Counted from the first letter of the stretch, positions 18,261 to 27,329 are shown. The stretch: DNA of 64,000 bases from Streptomyces violens (GCF_000717745.1 NZ_JOBH01000001.1:310001-374000), one strand, 5' to 3'. Made by a program: numbers and translations. The notes: a model not told the origin generated them from the letters alone.

Positions 18261-20048
18261 TCACCCCTTGTAGTCGTGCCCCAGCATCACCGTGATGTCC
18301 GCGTTCGAGGCGACCTTGCCCTTCCGCACGGCGCTCGACGGCAGGCCCAGCGTCTTCGCGACCTCCGCGGCGCGCGCCCGGTGGGCCGCGTCCCCGTACG
18401 TCACCTGCGACGCCGACAGCGAGCCCGCGGCGGTGCCGCCGTCCACGAACGAGTATCCGCCGTTGACCAGCGCGGCCTGTGCCTGTCCGACCGCCTTCTG
18501 GCTGCCCGAGGCGTTGCGGACACTGACCCGCGCGGTCGCGCTCGGGTCGGTCTTCTTGACCTTGCCGCCCAGGACGTCCTTGACCACCTCGGAGGCGGTC
18601 TGCGCGCTGAGCGTGCCGTCCTGCTGCACGGGCAGCACCGTCGTACGGTACGCACCGGTCTTGGCGAGCTCCGCGCGCTCCGCGAGCGAGCTGCCCAGCT
18701 GGCCCTCGGTGAGCGGCGGGTCCAGGACCTGGAACAGAGACTTCACCGTCGCGGTCGCGCCGCCCGCGTCACTGGACACGCGCTTCAGGGTGGCCTGCAT
18801 CACCTGCCCGAAGCGCGCCAGCTGCTTGGTCTGCAGCTCGCCCGGACCCCGGTAGGTGGCGTACGCGACGGCCGCCTGGCCGTTCAGTACGCGCCCCTTA
18901 CCCGCCTTGACCAGCGGGCCGTCGCCCTTCTTGGCGCCCGGCACGGTGGTGTCGGCGTCGACGGTGATGCCGCCGACCGTCTCGACGAGGTTCTCCAGGT
19001 ACGGCGTGTCCAGCCGCCAGCTCGCCTTGATGTCGGCGCCGAGGAGCGTATTGAGGGAGTCGCGGGTGGGCTCCGCGCCGGCGTCCTTCACGGACTTGCC
19101 CAACGTGGTGGCCTGACCGTCGTCCCCCGTGATGGCGAGGTTGTTGGGGAGGAGGACGGTGGTGCCCTTGTGGGTGGTCTCGTTGTCCACAAGCAGCGCC
19201 GTCGAGCTCTCGTCCGTACCGGTCCTGCGGAGGTGCACGAGCAGCACGTCGCGCTTCTGGCCCGCGGCGGCCGCCTCGTCCCCGGAGGCCGCCCCGCCCA
19301 GCCCGGGCAGCTTGCCTGCCCACCACAGGTAGCCGACGCCACCCGCGACCAGGAGGACGAGCACCACGATCAGCGCAATGATGCGGCTGCGGCCGCGGCG
19401 CTTGGCCTCCTCGCGCCGCTCGGTGCGGCTCTCGGTGAACTTCAGCCAGTCGATGACGTCTTCGGAGTCCTCGTCCTGCTCCTCGATGAACGAGAACTGT
19501 TCGGTGCGGTACTCCTCGCCGGAGGGGCGGTCGGCCCCGCCGGCCCGCTCGCCCCCGGCGGCCCTGTCGTCCGCGACCGGCGCCTCGTACGAGGGCGGAG
19601 CGGACGCCGGCTCGTACGGAGGCGCAGCCCCGTAAGGCGACGCGGAGGGCTCGGAACCGTACTGGGGCCGCGGCTCCTCATACGGAGGCTGCGGCGGCGC
19701 GTACTCCTGCTGCCCGTACTGCGCCTGCTGCGGGATCCACCCCTGCTGCTGGGTCTGCTGCGCAGCCTGGTGCTGCGACGGCCGGCCGTAGGGGTCGTGG
19801 CCCGGGGCATAGCCCTGCCCGTACTCCTGGCCGTAGCCCTGTTCGGGTGCCTGGCCGCTGTAGCCCTGGCCGTACCCCTGGGGGTGCTGCGTGCCGTACG
19901 GGTCGTACTGCGGCGGCGCTTCCTGGTACACCGGCTGCCCGTAGGCGTCGTAGACGTACCCCGGTCCACCGTGCTGCCCCTGAGCCCCCTCGTAGGGGTC
20001 CTGGGCATACGGGTCCCGTGGCGGGTACGGATCCTGTCGGTCGTTCAC
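18261..20048 (-). CDS. LCP-like / LytR C-terminal domain membrane protein with a YGQ-rich head
   Basis: A 595-residue protein. Residues 1-160 are a low-complexity Tyr/Gly/Gln/Pro region (GQGYSGQAPEQGYGQEYGQG); a membrane helix follows at about 222-243, then an extracellular LytR-CpsA-Psr-like domain and a LytR_C domain at the end (RVSVRNASGSQKAVGQAQAA). LCP enzymes attach wall polymers to peptidoglycan. The usual arginine motifs of active LCP proteins are not evident here (LPNNLAITG stands where an IPRD-type motif is expected), so activity is doubtful. GTG start with GAGGG 6 nt upstream. It lies directly downstream of nadD, with a 38-bp gap. Confidence 0.83.
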   Translation of the reverse strand: MNDRQDPYPPRDPYAQDPYEGAQGQHGGPGYVYDAYGQPVYQEAPPQYDPYGTQHPQGYGQGYSGQAPEQGYGQEYGQGYAPGHDPYGRPSQHQAAQQTQQQGWIPQQAQYGQQEYAPPQPPYEEPRPQYGSEPSASPYGAAPPYEPASAPPSYEAPVADDRAAGGERAGGADRPSGEEYRTEQFSFIEEQDEDSEDVIDWLKFTESRTERREEAKRRGRSRIIALIVVLVLLVAGGVGYLWWAGKLPGLGGAASGDEAAAAGQKRDVLLVHLRRTGTDESSTALLVDNETTHKGTTVLLPNNLAITGDDGQATTLGKSVKDAGAEPTRDSLNTLLGADIKASWRLDTPYLENLVETVGGITVDADTTVPGAKKGDGPLVKAGKGRVLNGQAAVAYATYRGPGELQTKQLARFGQVMQATLKRVSSDAGGATATVKSLFQVLDPPLTEGQLGSSLAERAELAKTGAYRTTVLPVQQDGTLSAQTASEVVKDVLGGKVKKTDPSATARVSVRNASGSQKAVGQAQAALVNGGYSFVDGGTAAGSLSASQVTYGDAAHRARAAEVAKTLGLPSSAVRKGKVASNADITVMLGHDYKG

Positions 20049-20086
20049 CGGTGCCCTCTTTCCGTCGGCCCCGTCGGCGGTCGTCG

Positions 20087-20731
20087 TCAGCGGTCGTCGT
20101 CGTGGTCGTGGCGGTGGTGATGCCGGTCGTCCCGGTAGAGGCGGCGCTTGTCGATGTAGCGCACCACACCGTCAGGCACCAGGTACCAGACCGGTTCCCC
20201 CTGGGCGACGCGCGACCGGCAGTCGGTCGAGGAGATGGCCAGCGCCGGCACCTCCACCAGGGAGACCCCGCCCTCGGGGAGACCGGGATCGGCCAGTACG
20301 TGACCGGGCCTGGTCACCCCGATGAAGTGGGCGAGCGAGAACAGCTCCTCGGCGTCCCGCCAGGTCAGGATCTGGCCCAGCGCGTCGGCGCCGGTGATGA
20401 AGAAGAGATCCGCATCCGTGTGCTCGGCGCGCAGATCCCGAAGGGTGTCGATGGTGTACGTCTTGCCGCCGCGGTCGATGTCGATGCGGCTGACGGAGAA
20501 CTGGGGATTGGACGCGGTCGCGATGACCGTCATCAAATACCGGTCCTCGGCCGGGGACACCGCCTTGTGGCTCTTCTGCCACGGCTGTCCCGTCGGTACG
20601 AAGATGACCTCATCGAGGTGGAACTGGCTGGCCACCTCGCTGGCGGCGACCAGGTGACCATGGTGGATCGGGTCGAACGTCCCGCCCATCACTCCGAGCC
20701 GCCGCTTCACGGGCCCTGTCTGCTCTCCCAT
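20087..20731 (-). CDS. nadD: Nicotinate-nucleotide adenylyltransferase
   Basis: A 214-residue nucleotidyltransferase making deaminoNAD+ from nicotinate mononucleotide and ATP. It shows [12 protein letters not shown] near the N-terminus, [27 protein letters not shown] and the C-terminal ISSTDCRSR motif. The last residues are unusual, [15 protein letters not shown], a His/Asp-rich tail that may bind metal. A TAGGGT -10 box stands 8 nt before the ATG and no Shine-Dalgarno is seen. GCGGTCGTCGTC is repeated on both sides of the stop (20077-20088 and 20090-20101). Confidence 0.95.
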   Translation of the reverse strand: MGEQTGPVKRRLGVMGGTFDPIHHGHLVAASEVASQFHLDEVIFVPTGQPWQKSHKAVSPAEDRYLMTVIATASNPQFSVSRIDIDRGGKTYTIDTLRDLRAEHTDADLFFITGADALGQILTWRDAEELFSLAHFIGVTRPGHVLADPGLPEGGVSLVEVPALAISSTDCRSRVAQGEPVWYLVPDGVVRYIDKRRLYRDDRHHHRHDHDDDR

Positions 20732-20739
20732 GCGTGCAG

Positions 20740-20745
20740 ACCCTA
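20740..20745 (-). promoter_or_regulatory. -10 box of nadD (leaderless start)
   Basis: TAGGGT on the minus strand, 8 nt before the ATG. Confidence 0.45.
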
Positions 20746-20783
20746 CTGGGCGCCGCGTATCGAGGGGATAGCGGTGCCCCGCC

Positions 20784-20945
20784 TCAGCGGTCCCGGTTGA
20801 AGCGCGTGGTGATCCACAGCAGGAGCAGCAGCACGATCAGGGCGCCGCCGCCCGTCACGTAAGGGCTGAGGCTCTCGTGGTTGCCGCCGTGCTCGCCGCC
20901 CTCGGCGAGGGCGACCAGGGACTGTGCGGTGGTGTGCAGGCTCAT
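20784..20945 (-). CDS. Small membrane protein (53 aa)
   Basis: The reading starts [20 protein letters not shown], then a His/Gly stretch, then one membrane helix ([16 protein letters not shown]) and a short basic end FNRDR. It has Streptomyces codon use throughout and a normal topology (N-out or N-in not decidable). It lies just upstream of nadD, on the same strand. Function unknown. Confidence 0.72.
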   Translation of the reverse strand: MSLHTTAQSLVALAEGGEHGGNHESLSPYVTGGGALIVLLLLLWITTRFNRDR

Positions 20946-21155
20946 CGTCGGCAGAACCAATCCGGGCTGATGCGGGCAGGGACTTCGCCCACATCGTAAG
21001 CGTGGGCCCGTCCGGAGCTCACCCCGACTCCGCCGGAACGGTCCGTCAGGGGACCTTTCCGGTGGATTCCACCACCGTCCGTGGGGCCGCCGACGGGCCC
21101 CGAGGCACGGCCGCGTGCGGGCCCTCAGCGCCCCCAGTACCGCCCGCGCAGCCCC

Positions 21156-21305
21156 TCAGTCCTGGTCCCCGCCGTAGCCGCGCAGCAGGAACCACGCCAT
21201 GAAGATCGCGCCGAGCACACCGACGATGATCACGGCGCGCAGGATCCAGCCCGGGCCGTCGGCGTTGGAGGTCTGCAGGGCGAGCAGCATGCTCGGGTCC
21301 ACCAT
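21156..21305 (-). CDS. Small membrane protein (49 aa)
   Basis: The reading starts MVDPSMLLALQTSNADGPGW, continues into one hydrophobic helix (AVIIVGVLGAIFMAWFLL) and ends RGYGGDQD. AAGGAG stands about 12 nt upstream of the ATG. It is divergent from the M48 protease gene. Together with the 53-aa protein it forms a pair of tiny single-pass proteins next to nadD. Function unknown. Confidence 0.75.
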   Translation of the reverse strand: MVDPSMLLALQTSNADGPGWILRAVIIVGVLGAIFMAWFLLRGYGGDQD

Positions 21306-21489
21306 GAGGGGTCGGCTCCTTTGTGGGGGGTCTGTGCGGCCCGCTACGCATCACGCGCCACGGACCTCGGGCGCGCCCGGCCGCGGCCGGCGCCCCCTGC
21401 CGCGAGCGGCTGTCCTTGCGGGCATCTGCGGCGATTCGTTCCTTCGCCAGCGTACGCCGGGCATCCAAAGCACTGTCAGTGGCGTCCTC

Positions 21490-21495
21490 TACTCT
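21490..21495 (+). promoter_or_regulatory. Possible -10 box of the M48 protease gene
   Basis: TACTCT lies 33 nt upstream of the ATG, which leaves a short leader with the GGGGGAGG ribosome-binding site. No clear -35 was found. Confidence 0.35.
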
Positions 21496-21528
21496 GAATT
21501 CACGCAGTCGAATCAGGGGGAGGCTCCA

Positions 21529-22647
21529 ATGACGGATGGCCCGAGCGGCAGCGAGCGCGTACCGAGCAGGGACCGCAGGCGGTTCCCGGGGATCTCTTCC
21601 CGGGCGTACGAGCACCCCGCGGACCGGTCCGCTCTGGTTGCCCTGCGCAAGCTGAGCGGGTTCGACACCGTCTTCAAGGCGCTGAGCGGCCTGCTGCCCG
21701 AGCGCAGCCTGCGGCTGATGTACCTCTCGGATTCGGTGCGCGTCAGCGACCAGCAGTTCTCGCACCTCAACGACATGCTGCGGGACGCCTGTTACATCCT
21801 GGACCTGGAGAAGGTCCCGCCGATGTACGTCAATCAGGACCCGCAGCCCAACGCCATGTGCATCGGCCTGGACGAGCCGGTGATCGTGCTGACCACGGGC
21901 CTCGTCGAACTGCTCGACGAGGAGGAGATGCGCGCGGTCGTCGGCCACGAGGTCGGGCACGCGCTCTCCGGACACGCGGTGTACCGGACGATACTGCTGT
22001 TCCTGACGAACCTCGCCCTGAAGGTCGCGTGGATCCCGCTGGGCAATATGGCGATCATGGCCATAGTGACCGGACTGCGCGAGTGGTTCCGCAAGTCCGA
22101 GCTGTCGGCGGACCGCGCGGGGCTGCTGACCGGCCAGGACCTGCACGCTTCGATGCGCGGCCTCATGAAGCTCGCGGGCGGCAACCACCTCCACGAGATG
22201 AACGTCGACGCGTTCCTCGCCCAGGCGGACGAGTACGAGCGCGGCGGTGACCTGCGCGACTCCGTCCTGAAGATCCTGAACGTGCTGCCGCGCAGCCACC
22301 CGTTCACGACCGTGCGCGCCGCCGAGCTCAAGAAGTGGGCCGCCTCGCGCGACTACCAGCGCATCATGGACGGTCACTACCCGCGCCGCGACGAGGACAA
22401 GGACACCTCCGTCTCCGACTCCTTCAAGGATTCCGCGACCCACTACGCCGACTCGGTGCGCAACAGCAAGGACCCGCTGATGGGCCTCGTGCGCGACATC
22501 GCGGGCGGCGCCGGTGACCTGGGCGGCAAGCTCCGCGACACGGTGTTCGGCAGCGGCCGCGCCGGCGGCGCGGGCCGGCAGGACCCGGGACAGTCGGACT
22601 CCGAGCGCCCGGGCTCCGACGGCCCGGACTCGTCGCCGGGCCGGTGA
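21529..22647 (+). CDS. M48 family zinc metalloprotease
   Basis: A 372-residue protein with the zinc motif HEVGH (VVGHEVGHALSGHAV), the downstream metal-binding glutamate in KSELSADRAGLL, and a hydrophobic stretch right after the motif (ILLFLTNLALKVAWIPLG). M48 proteases such as HtpX digest misfolded membrane proteins; this one has only one or two hydrophobic segments, so it is a peripheral or loosely attached relative. Start ATG with GGGGGAGG 7 nt upstream. The tail (about 60 residues) is Gly/Ser/Asp-rich and likely disordered. Confidence 0.9.
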   Translation: MTDGPSGSERVPSRDRRRFPGISSRAYEHPADRSALVALRKLSGFDTVFKALSGLLPERSLRLMYLSDSVRVSDQQFSHLNDMLRDACYILDLEKVPPMYVNQDPQPNAMCIGLDEPVIVLTTGLVELLDEEEMRAVVGHEVGHALSGHAVYRTILLFLTNLALKVAWIPLGNMAIMAIVTGLREWFRKSELSADRAGLLTGQDLHASMRGLMKLAGGNHLHEMNVDAFLAQADEYERGGDLRDSVLKILNVLPRSHPFTTVRAAELKKWAASRDYQRIMDGHYPRRDEDKDTSVSDSFKDSATHYADSVRNSKDPLMGLVRDIAGGAGDLGGKLRDTVFGSGRAGGAGRQDPGQSDSERPGSDGPDSSPGR

Positions 22648-22695
22648 CCAGGCAGGGGGTCTGCCTCCCGCCTGCCCCCGCTCGCGATGTCCGGC

Positions 22696-23946
22696 CTAAG
22701 GCAGCGGGCTCGGCTCCGCCGACGGGGCCATGACGCCACAGAGCGAGGCGTTCGTACTGCCGTGGGCGTACGGGTCGGTGCCCTGCGGGCGGCCGTTACC
22801 GGCCCGCTCGCCCGCCAGCAGCGGCCGCAGCGCGCTCTCCGGCCCGGAGCTGCACGACATCGGACCCGCCTGGAGATAGCTCGACTGCACCTCCAGGCGG
22901 CGGTCGCGCAGGTCGTCCCGGTCGAAGCGGAAGTGCAGTTCACGACGCACGGTGAACAGTGACGCACCGTCGGCACGCTGCTGCGCCGCCGACTGCGCCT
23001 TGCCACCGGTCCCAGAGGCCGCACTGGCTGACGCACTGACTGCCGTACTGACTGACGTACCGACAGCTCCGGCCGTGCTGCCGGTCGCGCTCCCCGCCGG
23101 CCTCTCGGCTGCGGCCGGAGCGGTGTTCCCGGAGCCGCCCGCAGCGGGCCTGCCGTCGGGCGGCCGCATCGCGTACACGAAGGTGTAGTCCGCGGTGACC
23201 TCCAGGGCGTTACCGGCTGCGGCCGACTCCACCGCCAGAGTGCCGTCGACCCGTACGCGCGGATCGGCGAGCCGGGCCTGCGAGGGGTCGAAGCGGACGA
23301 GCCAGCCGGTCGCGGCATGCCGCCCGTTGTCGGACGGCCGCCGCAGGCTCCGGTCGAACTGGTCGAGCTGCGAGGTGTCCAGCAGCAGCCGCACGCCCCG
23401 CGCGGGCCCGCCGGACAGCGTGTCCGGATCCAGCGAGGAACGCACGACGTACTCCTTCGCCGTGGTCAGGGCGGTCATGACCTGGCTGTCGGAGAACTCG
23501 CCGGTGCGCCGCACGACGGGGAGGTTGACGCCCGCCGCGCCGATCCGGAAACCGGCCGCCGGACTGCGGTCGAAGAGGTCACCCGGGCGCCCGCCGGGCA
23601 CCGTGCCCACCGGGGCGAGCGGAATGACCGTACTGCGCAACGGCGGCGCGGGGGTGGGCTCAGGCGCACGGTACGGATGGCGAACACCCATGTAGATCGC
23701 GGTACCGAAGGCCAGCGCGATCAGGAGGACCAGGATCAGCGCCTGGCGTGACCCGCCGAAACGGGACCAGGCATGCCGACTGCGCACCGCGCGTGCGTGG
23801 TCCCCCATGCGCTCCTGGGCGGAGAACTCCTGCAAACGCGCAGCGCGTACAAACGATTCGTCGAACACGACGGATCGGTATTCGTCCTCCCCTCCACCCG
23901 GGGCGCCCTCGGGGGTCCCTTCGGGAGGGTCACCTGGCCCGGTCAT
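22696..23946 (-). CDS. Single-pass membrane protein with VVFDExFVR motif, extracytoplasmic domain
   Basis: A 416-residue protein: cytoplasmic head carrying DEYRSVVFDESFVRAARLQE (residues 21-40), a membrane helix at about 68-86, a Pro-rich linker and a folded outer domain to the C-terminus, interrupted by a Ser/Thr/Ala-rich insert. I do not recognise the outer domain. The head motif is shared with the neighbouring 238-aa protein (DEFAAVVFDEEFVRSALVHE), so the two are related and probably act together. TACTCT stands 6 nt before the ATG with no ribosome-binding site. Convergent with the M48 protease gene, 48 bp apart. Confidence 0.8.
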   Translation of the reverse strand: MTGPGDPPEGTPEGAPGGGEDEYRSVVFDESFVRAARLQEFSAQERMGDHARAVRSRHAWSRFGGSRQALILVLLIALAFGTAIYMGVRHPYRAPEPTPAPPLRSTVIPLAPVGTVPGGRPGDLFDRSPAAGFRIGAAGVNLPVVRRTGEFSDSQVMTALTTAKEYVVRSSLDPDTLSGGPARGVRLLLDTSQLDQFDRSLRRPSDNGRHAATGWLVRFDPSQARLADPRVRVDGTLAVESAAAGNALEVTADYTFVYAMRPPDGRPAAGGSGNTAPAAAERPAGSATGSTAGAVGTSVSTAVSASASAASGTGGKAQSAAQQRADGASLFTVRRELHFRFDRDDLRDRRLEVQSSYLQAGPMSCSSGPESALRPLLAGERAGNGRPQGTDPYAHGSTNASLCGVMAPSAEPSPLP

Positions 23947-23952
23947 ACAACA

Positions 23953-23958
23953 AGAGTA
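23953..23958 (-). promoter_or_regulatory. -10 box of the 416-aa membrane protein gene (leaderless)
   Basis: TACTCT on the minus strand, 6 nt before the ATG. Confidence 0.55.
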
Positions 23959-24084
23959 GGTCGGCGGCGGCCGAGGTAAACGCCCAGGTGTGCGCCAACT
24001 TCCCCATGCAGGTCAGGCACGGCGCACAGATGGCTCAAGCGGGCGCGGACCGCTCCGGCGCGCGCGGGTGGATCAGCCGATGGA

Positions 24085-24801
24085 TCACGGCGTGCGCGGC
24101 ACGGCGGGCGCCGAGGGCGGGCCGGAGTCGGCGGACGCCGAGGGCGGTACGACGGGAGGCGCCGGGTTGCCGCGCTCGGCACTCGAGGCGGGCGCCTGCC
24201 CGATGTGCGCGGTGGGCGGCCTGCCGTCGACGCCCGTCGTGGCGGGCGGCGGGGCCGGGCTCTGAGTACGGCCCGAAGCGCCTCGGTAGACGGCCGTGAA
24301 GGCCAGCACGACCATGCCGATGCCCATGAGGACGGCGAGCACCCAGGCGATGGGCCGGTGCCAGCGGGCCGCGCCGCGGTACGGGCGCAGAGCGCCGCCG
24401 TACGGTCCGTACGGCCCGTAGGCCGAGATGTCCGAGACATCGTCCGGGTAATGGCCGTTCGGCGCTTCTGCGGGCCCTCCAGGCCCTTCTCGGCCGTCCC
24501 TGCCCTGTCGGCCCTGTCGGCCGCCGTCGAAGTCCCCGTCCCGGTCCGTGGCCGGCAGCGAGTGGCCGCGCCCGGCTTCCGACTCGGCGCGGGCCTGCGC
24601 GGCGGCGACCATCCGCTCCACGGCGGTCGGCTCATGAACGAGAGCGGACCGGACGAATTCCTCGTCGAAGACCACGGCGGCGAACTCGTCACCCTCGCCC
24701 TCGTAGGGCGAGCGCGCGTCCGCCTCTCCGCGGTTCCCGTTGTGGTGCTCGTCGGGCTCGCCGCCGTCCGGGAACGGCCCGGCCCCCACGTCGTCCGGCA
24801 C
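24085..24801 (-). CDS. Single-pass membrane protein with VVFDExFVR motif, paralogue
   Basis: A 238-residue protein. Its head has DEFAAVVFDEEFVRSALVHE (residues 38-57), matching the neighbour's motif, then a long Gly/Asp/Tyr-rich low-complexity stretch, one membrane helix (about 150-171, IAWVLAVLMGIGMVVLAFTA) and a short Pro-rich outer tail without a folded domain. It looks like a reduced partner of the 416-aa protein. GTG start with a TAATCT -10 box 6 nt upstream. Function unknown. Confidence 0.78.
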   Translation of the reverse strand: MPDDVGAGPFPDGGEPDEHHNGNRGEADARSPYEGEGDEFAAVVFDEEFVRSALVHEPTAVERMVAAAQARAESEAGRGHSLPATDRDGDFDGGRQGRQGRDGREGPGGPAEAPNGHYPDDVSDISAYGPYGPYGGALRPYRGAARWHRPIAWVLAVLMGIGMVVLAFTAVYRGASGRTQSPAPPPATTGVDGRPPTAHIGQAPASSAERGNPAPPVVPPSASADSGPPSAPAVPRTP

Positions 24802-24807
24802 GTGTCC

Positions 24808-24813
24808 AGATTA
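24808..24813 (-). promoter_or_regulatory. -10 box of the 238-aa membrane protein gene (leaderless)
   Basis: TAATCT on the minus strand, 6 nt before the GTG; same layout as its paralogue. Confidence 0.55.
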
Positions 24814-24932
24814 GCCGGAAGCGGCCAATCTGGGCAGTGTGAAAGGGAATTCGGCCACAGGGGCTGAGGATGGCTCAAGTGGCGCTGCCCGCCCCGCCCC
24901 CAAGGGCCGCGCCACGAGGCTCACTTCGCCGG

Positions 24933-25081
24933 CCCGTACGCACCCTTCGCCCGTACACGCCCTTCGCCAGCCCCGTACGCGCCCTTCACCGGCCCCGTAG
25001 GTGGCCGCAGTCCCGTACGTGTCCGTCCGATCCCGCCGTCAGTCCCGTACGTGTCCGTCGTCAGTCCCGTACGTGTCCGTC
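24933..25081. repeat. Short tandem repeats downstream of and into the proA 3' end
   Basis: Two families: CCCGTACGCGCCCTT-like units at 24933, 24950 and 24972, and three exact copies of CAGTCCCGTACGTGTCCGTC at 25008, 25040 and 25062. The last copy covers the proA stop and final codons. Confidence 0.8.
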
Positions 25082-26347
25082 GCCCGTGACGATGTACTTC
25101 GTGGAGGTCAGCTCCGGCAGGCCCATCGGGCCGCGCGCGTGCAGCTTCTGAGTGGAGATGCCGATCTCGGCACCGAAACCGAACTGGCTGCCGTCCGTGA
25201 AGCGGGTCGAGGCGTTGACCGCGACCGTGGTGGAGTCCACCAGCTGGGTGAAGCGACGGGCGGCGCCCTGCGAGGTGGTCACGATGGCCTCCGTGTGACC
25301 GGAGGACCAGCGGCGGATGTGCGCGACAGCGGCGTCCAGGTCGGGCACCACGGCGGCGGCGATGTCGTACGAGAGGTACTCCGTCGCCCAGTCCTCGTCC
25401 GTGGCGGGCGCGACCATCCCGGGCCCGGCCTTCTGCCAGGTCTCGTCGCCGTGCACCATCACGCCTGCCTCCGTGAGGGCGGCCAGCGCGCGCGGCAGGA
25501 AGGTGTCCGCGATGCCGGCGTGCACGAGGACGGTCTCGGCGGCGTTGCACACACTCGGGCGCTGCGCCTTGGAGTTGATGAGGATCTTGAGCGCCGTCTC
25601 GATGTCGGCGTCCTTGTCGACGTACACGTGGCAGTTGCCGGTGCCGGTCTCGATGACCGGGACGGTGGACTCCTCCACGACCGTACGGATGAGCGAGGCG
25701 CCGCCGCGCGGGATCAGCACGTCGACCAGGCCGCGGGCGCGCATGAGCTCCTTCACGGAGTCCCGGCTCTCGCCCGGCACCAGCTGGACGGCGTCGGCGG
25801 GCAGCCCGGCCTCCGCCACAGCGTCGCGCAGGACGGCGACCAGCGCGGTGTTCGAGGCGTACGCGGAGGACGAGCCGCGCAGCAGGACGGCGTTACCCGA
25901 CTTCAGGCAGAGCGCGGCGGCGTCGACCGTGACGTTCGGGCGGGCCTCGTAGATGATCCCGACGACGCCGAGCGGGACCCGGACCTGGCGCAGGTCCAGG
26001 CCGTTGGGCAGGGTCGAGCCGCGGACGACCTCGCCGACCGGGTCGGGCAGCGCCACGACGTGCCGCACGTCGGCGGCGATGGCGGCGATCCGCTCGGGGG
26101 TGAGGGTGAGCCGGTCCACGATGGCGTCGCTCGTACCAGCCGCGCGCGCCTTGGCGGTGTCCTCGGCGTTGGCGGCGACGATCTCGTCGGTCCTGGCCAC
26201 CAGCGCGTCGGCGACGGCCAGCAGCGCGCCGTCCCGGGCCGTGCGCGGCAGCGGGGCGAGCGTGGCGGCCGCCTCCCTGGCGCGACGGGCGGTGTCGAGG
26301 ACGGGCGAGTTCTGGGCGGTCTGCGTGGCGTCGGATGCGCTGGTCAT
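25061..26347 (-). CDS. proA: Gamma-glutamyl phosphate reductase
   Basis: A 428-residue aldehyde-dehydrogenase-fold enzyme that reduces glutamyl-5-phosphate to glutamate semialdehyde in proline synthesis. The catalytic cysteine is in [31 protein letters not shown] and [18 protein letters not shown] are other family blocks. The ATG at 26345-26347 begins [12 protein letters not shown]; a TAGGCT -10 box lies 7 nt upstream, so the mRNA is probably leaderless. Partner enzyme ProB lies 1.4 kb upstream on the same strand, with one unrelated gene and repeat DNA between. The 3' end is embedded in a repeat array. Confidence 0.97.
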   Translation of the reverse strand: MTSASDATQTAQNSPVLDTARRAREAAATLAPLPRTARDGALLAVADALVARTDEIVAANAEDTAKARAAGTSDAIVDRLTLTPERIAAIAADVRHVVALPDPVGEVVRGSTLPNGLDLRQVRVPLGVVGIIYEARPNVTVDAAALCLKSGNAVLLRGSSSAYASNTALVAVLRDAVAEAGLPADAVQLVPGESRDSVKELMRARGLVDVLIPRGGASLIRTVVEESTVPVIETGTGNCHVYVDKDADIETALKILINSKAQRPSVCNAAETVLVHAGIADTFLPRALAALTEAGVMVHGDETWQKAGPGMVAPATDEDWATEYLSYDIAAAVVPDLDAAVAHIRRWSSGHTEAIVTTSQGAARRFTQLVDSTTVAVNASTRFTDGSQFGFGAEIGISTQKLHARGPMGLPELTSTKYIVTGDGHVRD

Positions 26348-26354
26348 GGCCCGC

Positions 26355-26360
26355 AGCCTA
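26355..26360 (-). promoter_or_regulatory. -10 box of proA (leaderless start)
   Basis: TAGGCT on the minus strand, 7 nt before the ATG. Confidence 0.5.
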
Positions 26361-26602
26361 GCTGGGCCGGGCTCGGCGCCCGGCCCGCATTTCACAGTGC
26401 GGGACGCGGTGGGGGCGGGGGTGGACACCCGGCGGTGGGGCGGTCGCACATTCACCGGCGCGCGGGCACCGCCGGCGCGGGGCCCCGGGTCAGCTGCACA
26501 CGGGCCCGCCATACGGGCGGCCGTCGCCGGCGCCGTCGCCGCGGGGGGCGCGGGGGGGGCGAGGGCTGGAGTGGCCGCGGGAGGTGTCACTCGCGCCGCC
26601 CT

Positions 26603-26661
26603 GAACCCCGGATCTCGTCGGGAATCCTCGGATCTTGTCGGGAATCCCCGGATCTCGTCGG
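26603..26661. repeat. Three 20-bp direct repeats upstream of proA
   Basis: GAATCCCCGGATCTCGTCGG repeated head to tail (19, 20 and 20 bp; two or fewer mismatches), 255 bp upstream of proA. The rest of the 26348-26783 gap is G-rich and holds no gene I can support. Confidence 0.8.
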
Positions 26662-26783
26662 GGCCGGTTCGCCGCCGCCTCCTTCTTCCTTCTTCGGCAA
26701 CGATTACTGAGAGTGGTTCGTTTCTCGTTTTTGTTGCCTGATGTGATGAGTTTCGGGAGGGGAGGCGGGGCGAATAGGGGCGG

Positions 26784-27329
26784 TCAGTAGGGGTGGACGC
26801 CTACTGGGGAGGCGGGGGGTGGGCCGTAGCCCTCGGCGATGCGTTGGTGGTAGGTCTCGCGGTCGATGACTTCCAGGCCGACGATCTCCCAGGGGGGCAG
26901 CTTCGCCGAGGAGCGGTGTTCGCCCCACAGGCGCAGGGCCACCGCCGCCGCGTCGTGCAGGTCCCTGGCCTCCTCCCAGTAACGGATCTCCGCATGATCG
27001 TTGGCGTACCTGCTGGTCAGCAGAAAGGGGTGGTCGTGGGCCAGCTGTTCCAGGGCCCGCCGGACCTCCTTCAGCGGCGCCTCCTTGCCGGAGACGCTGA
27101 GGGTCACGTGCCAGAGCCGGGACACCTCCCGCTCGCGCGGGAGCGGTGCCTCTTTGAGCCGCCCGCCCGGCTGCGCACCTTCGCCCGGCTGTGGCCGGCC
27201 GCCCGGTTGTGCCCGTTCGTCGTGGTCCGTTCCGGCGGTCTCCTCACCGGTCTGGATGCTGGTCCCCACGCTGGTCAGCGTCCGCTCCGCCGTCCCTCGG
27301 GGCAGCGCCCCTCGGCGCCCTCGTCTCAC
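26784..27329 (-). CDS. Conserved hypothetical protein (181 aa)
   Basis: The last ~115 residues form a compact domain ([56 protein letters not shown], ending [12 protein letters not shown]) that looks well conserved and soluble; the first ~65 are Gln/Pro/Gly-rich. I chose the GTG at 27327-27329 because AGGAGG lies exactly 6 nt upstream. No enzymatic motif is visible. It sits between proB and proA on the same strand, so a link to proline or nitrogen metabolism is possible but unproven. Confidence 0.78.
   Translation of the reverse strand: MRRGRRGALPRGTAERTLTSVGTSIQTGEETAGTDHDERAQPGGRPQPGEGAQPGGRLKEAPLPREREVSRLWHVTLSVSGKEAPLKEVRRALEQLAHDHPFLLTSRYANDHAEIRYWEEARDLHDAAAVALRLWGEHRSSAKLPPWEIVGLEVIDRETYHQRIAEGYGPPPASPVGVHPY

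Noticed and set aside
19183..19191. A perfect TTGTCCACA DnaA box inside the LCP gene
   Set aside because: It falls on coding sequence (Val-Asp-Asn) with no second site nearby, so chance is likely.
20743..20994. An 83-residue Arg-rich minus-strand frame near nadD
   Set aside because: It runs out of frame over the small membrane protein at 20784-20945, which has better codon use and a proper membrane helix.
22651..22676. GGCAGG / CCTGCC inverted repeat between the M48 and 416-aa genes
   Set aside because: The 6-bp stem with a 14-nt loop is too weak to call a terminator.
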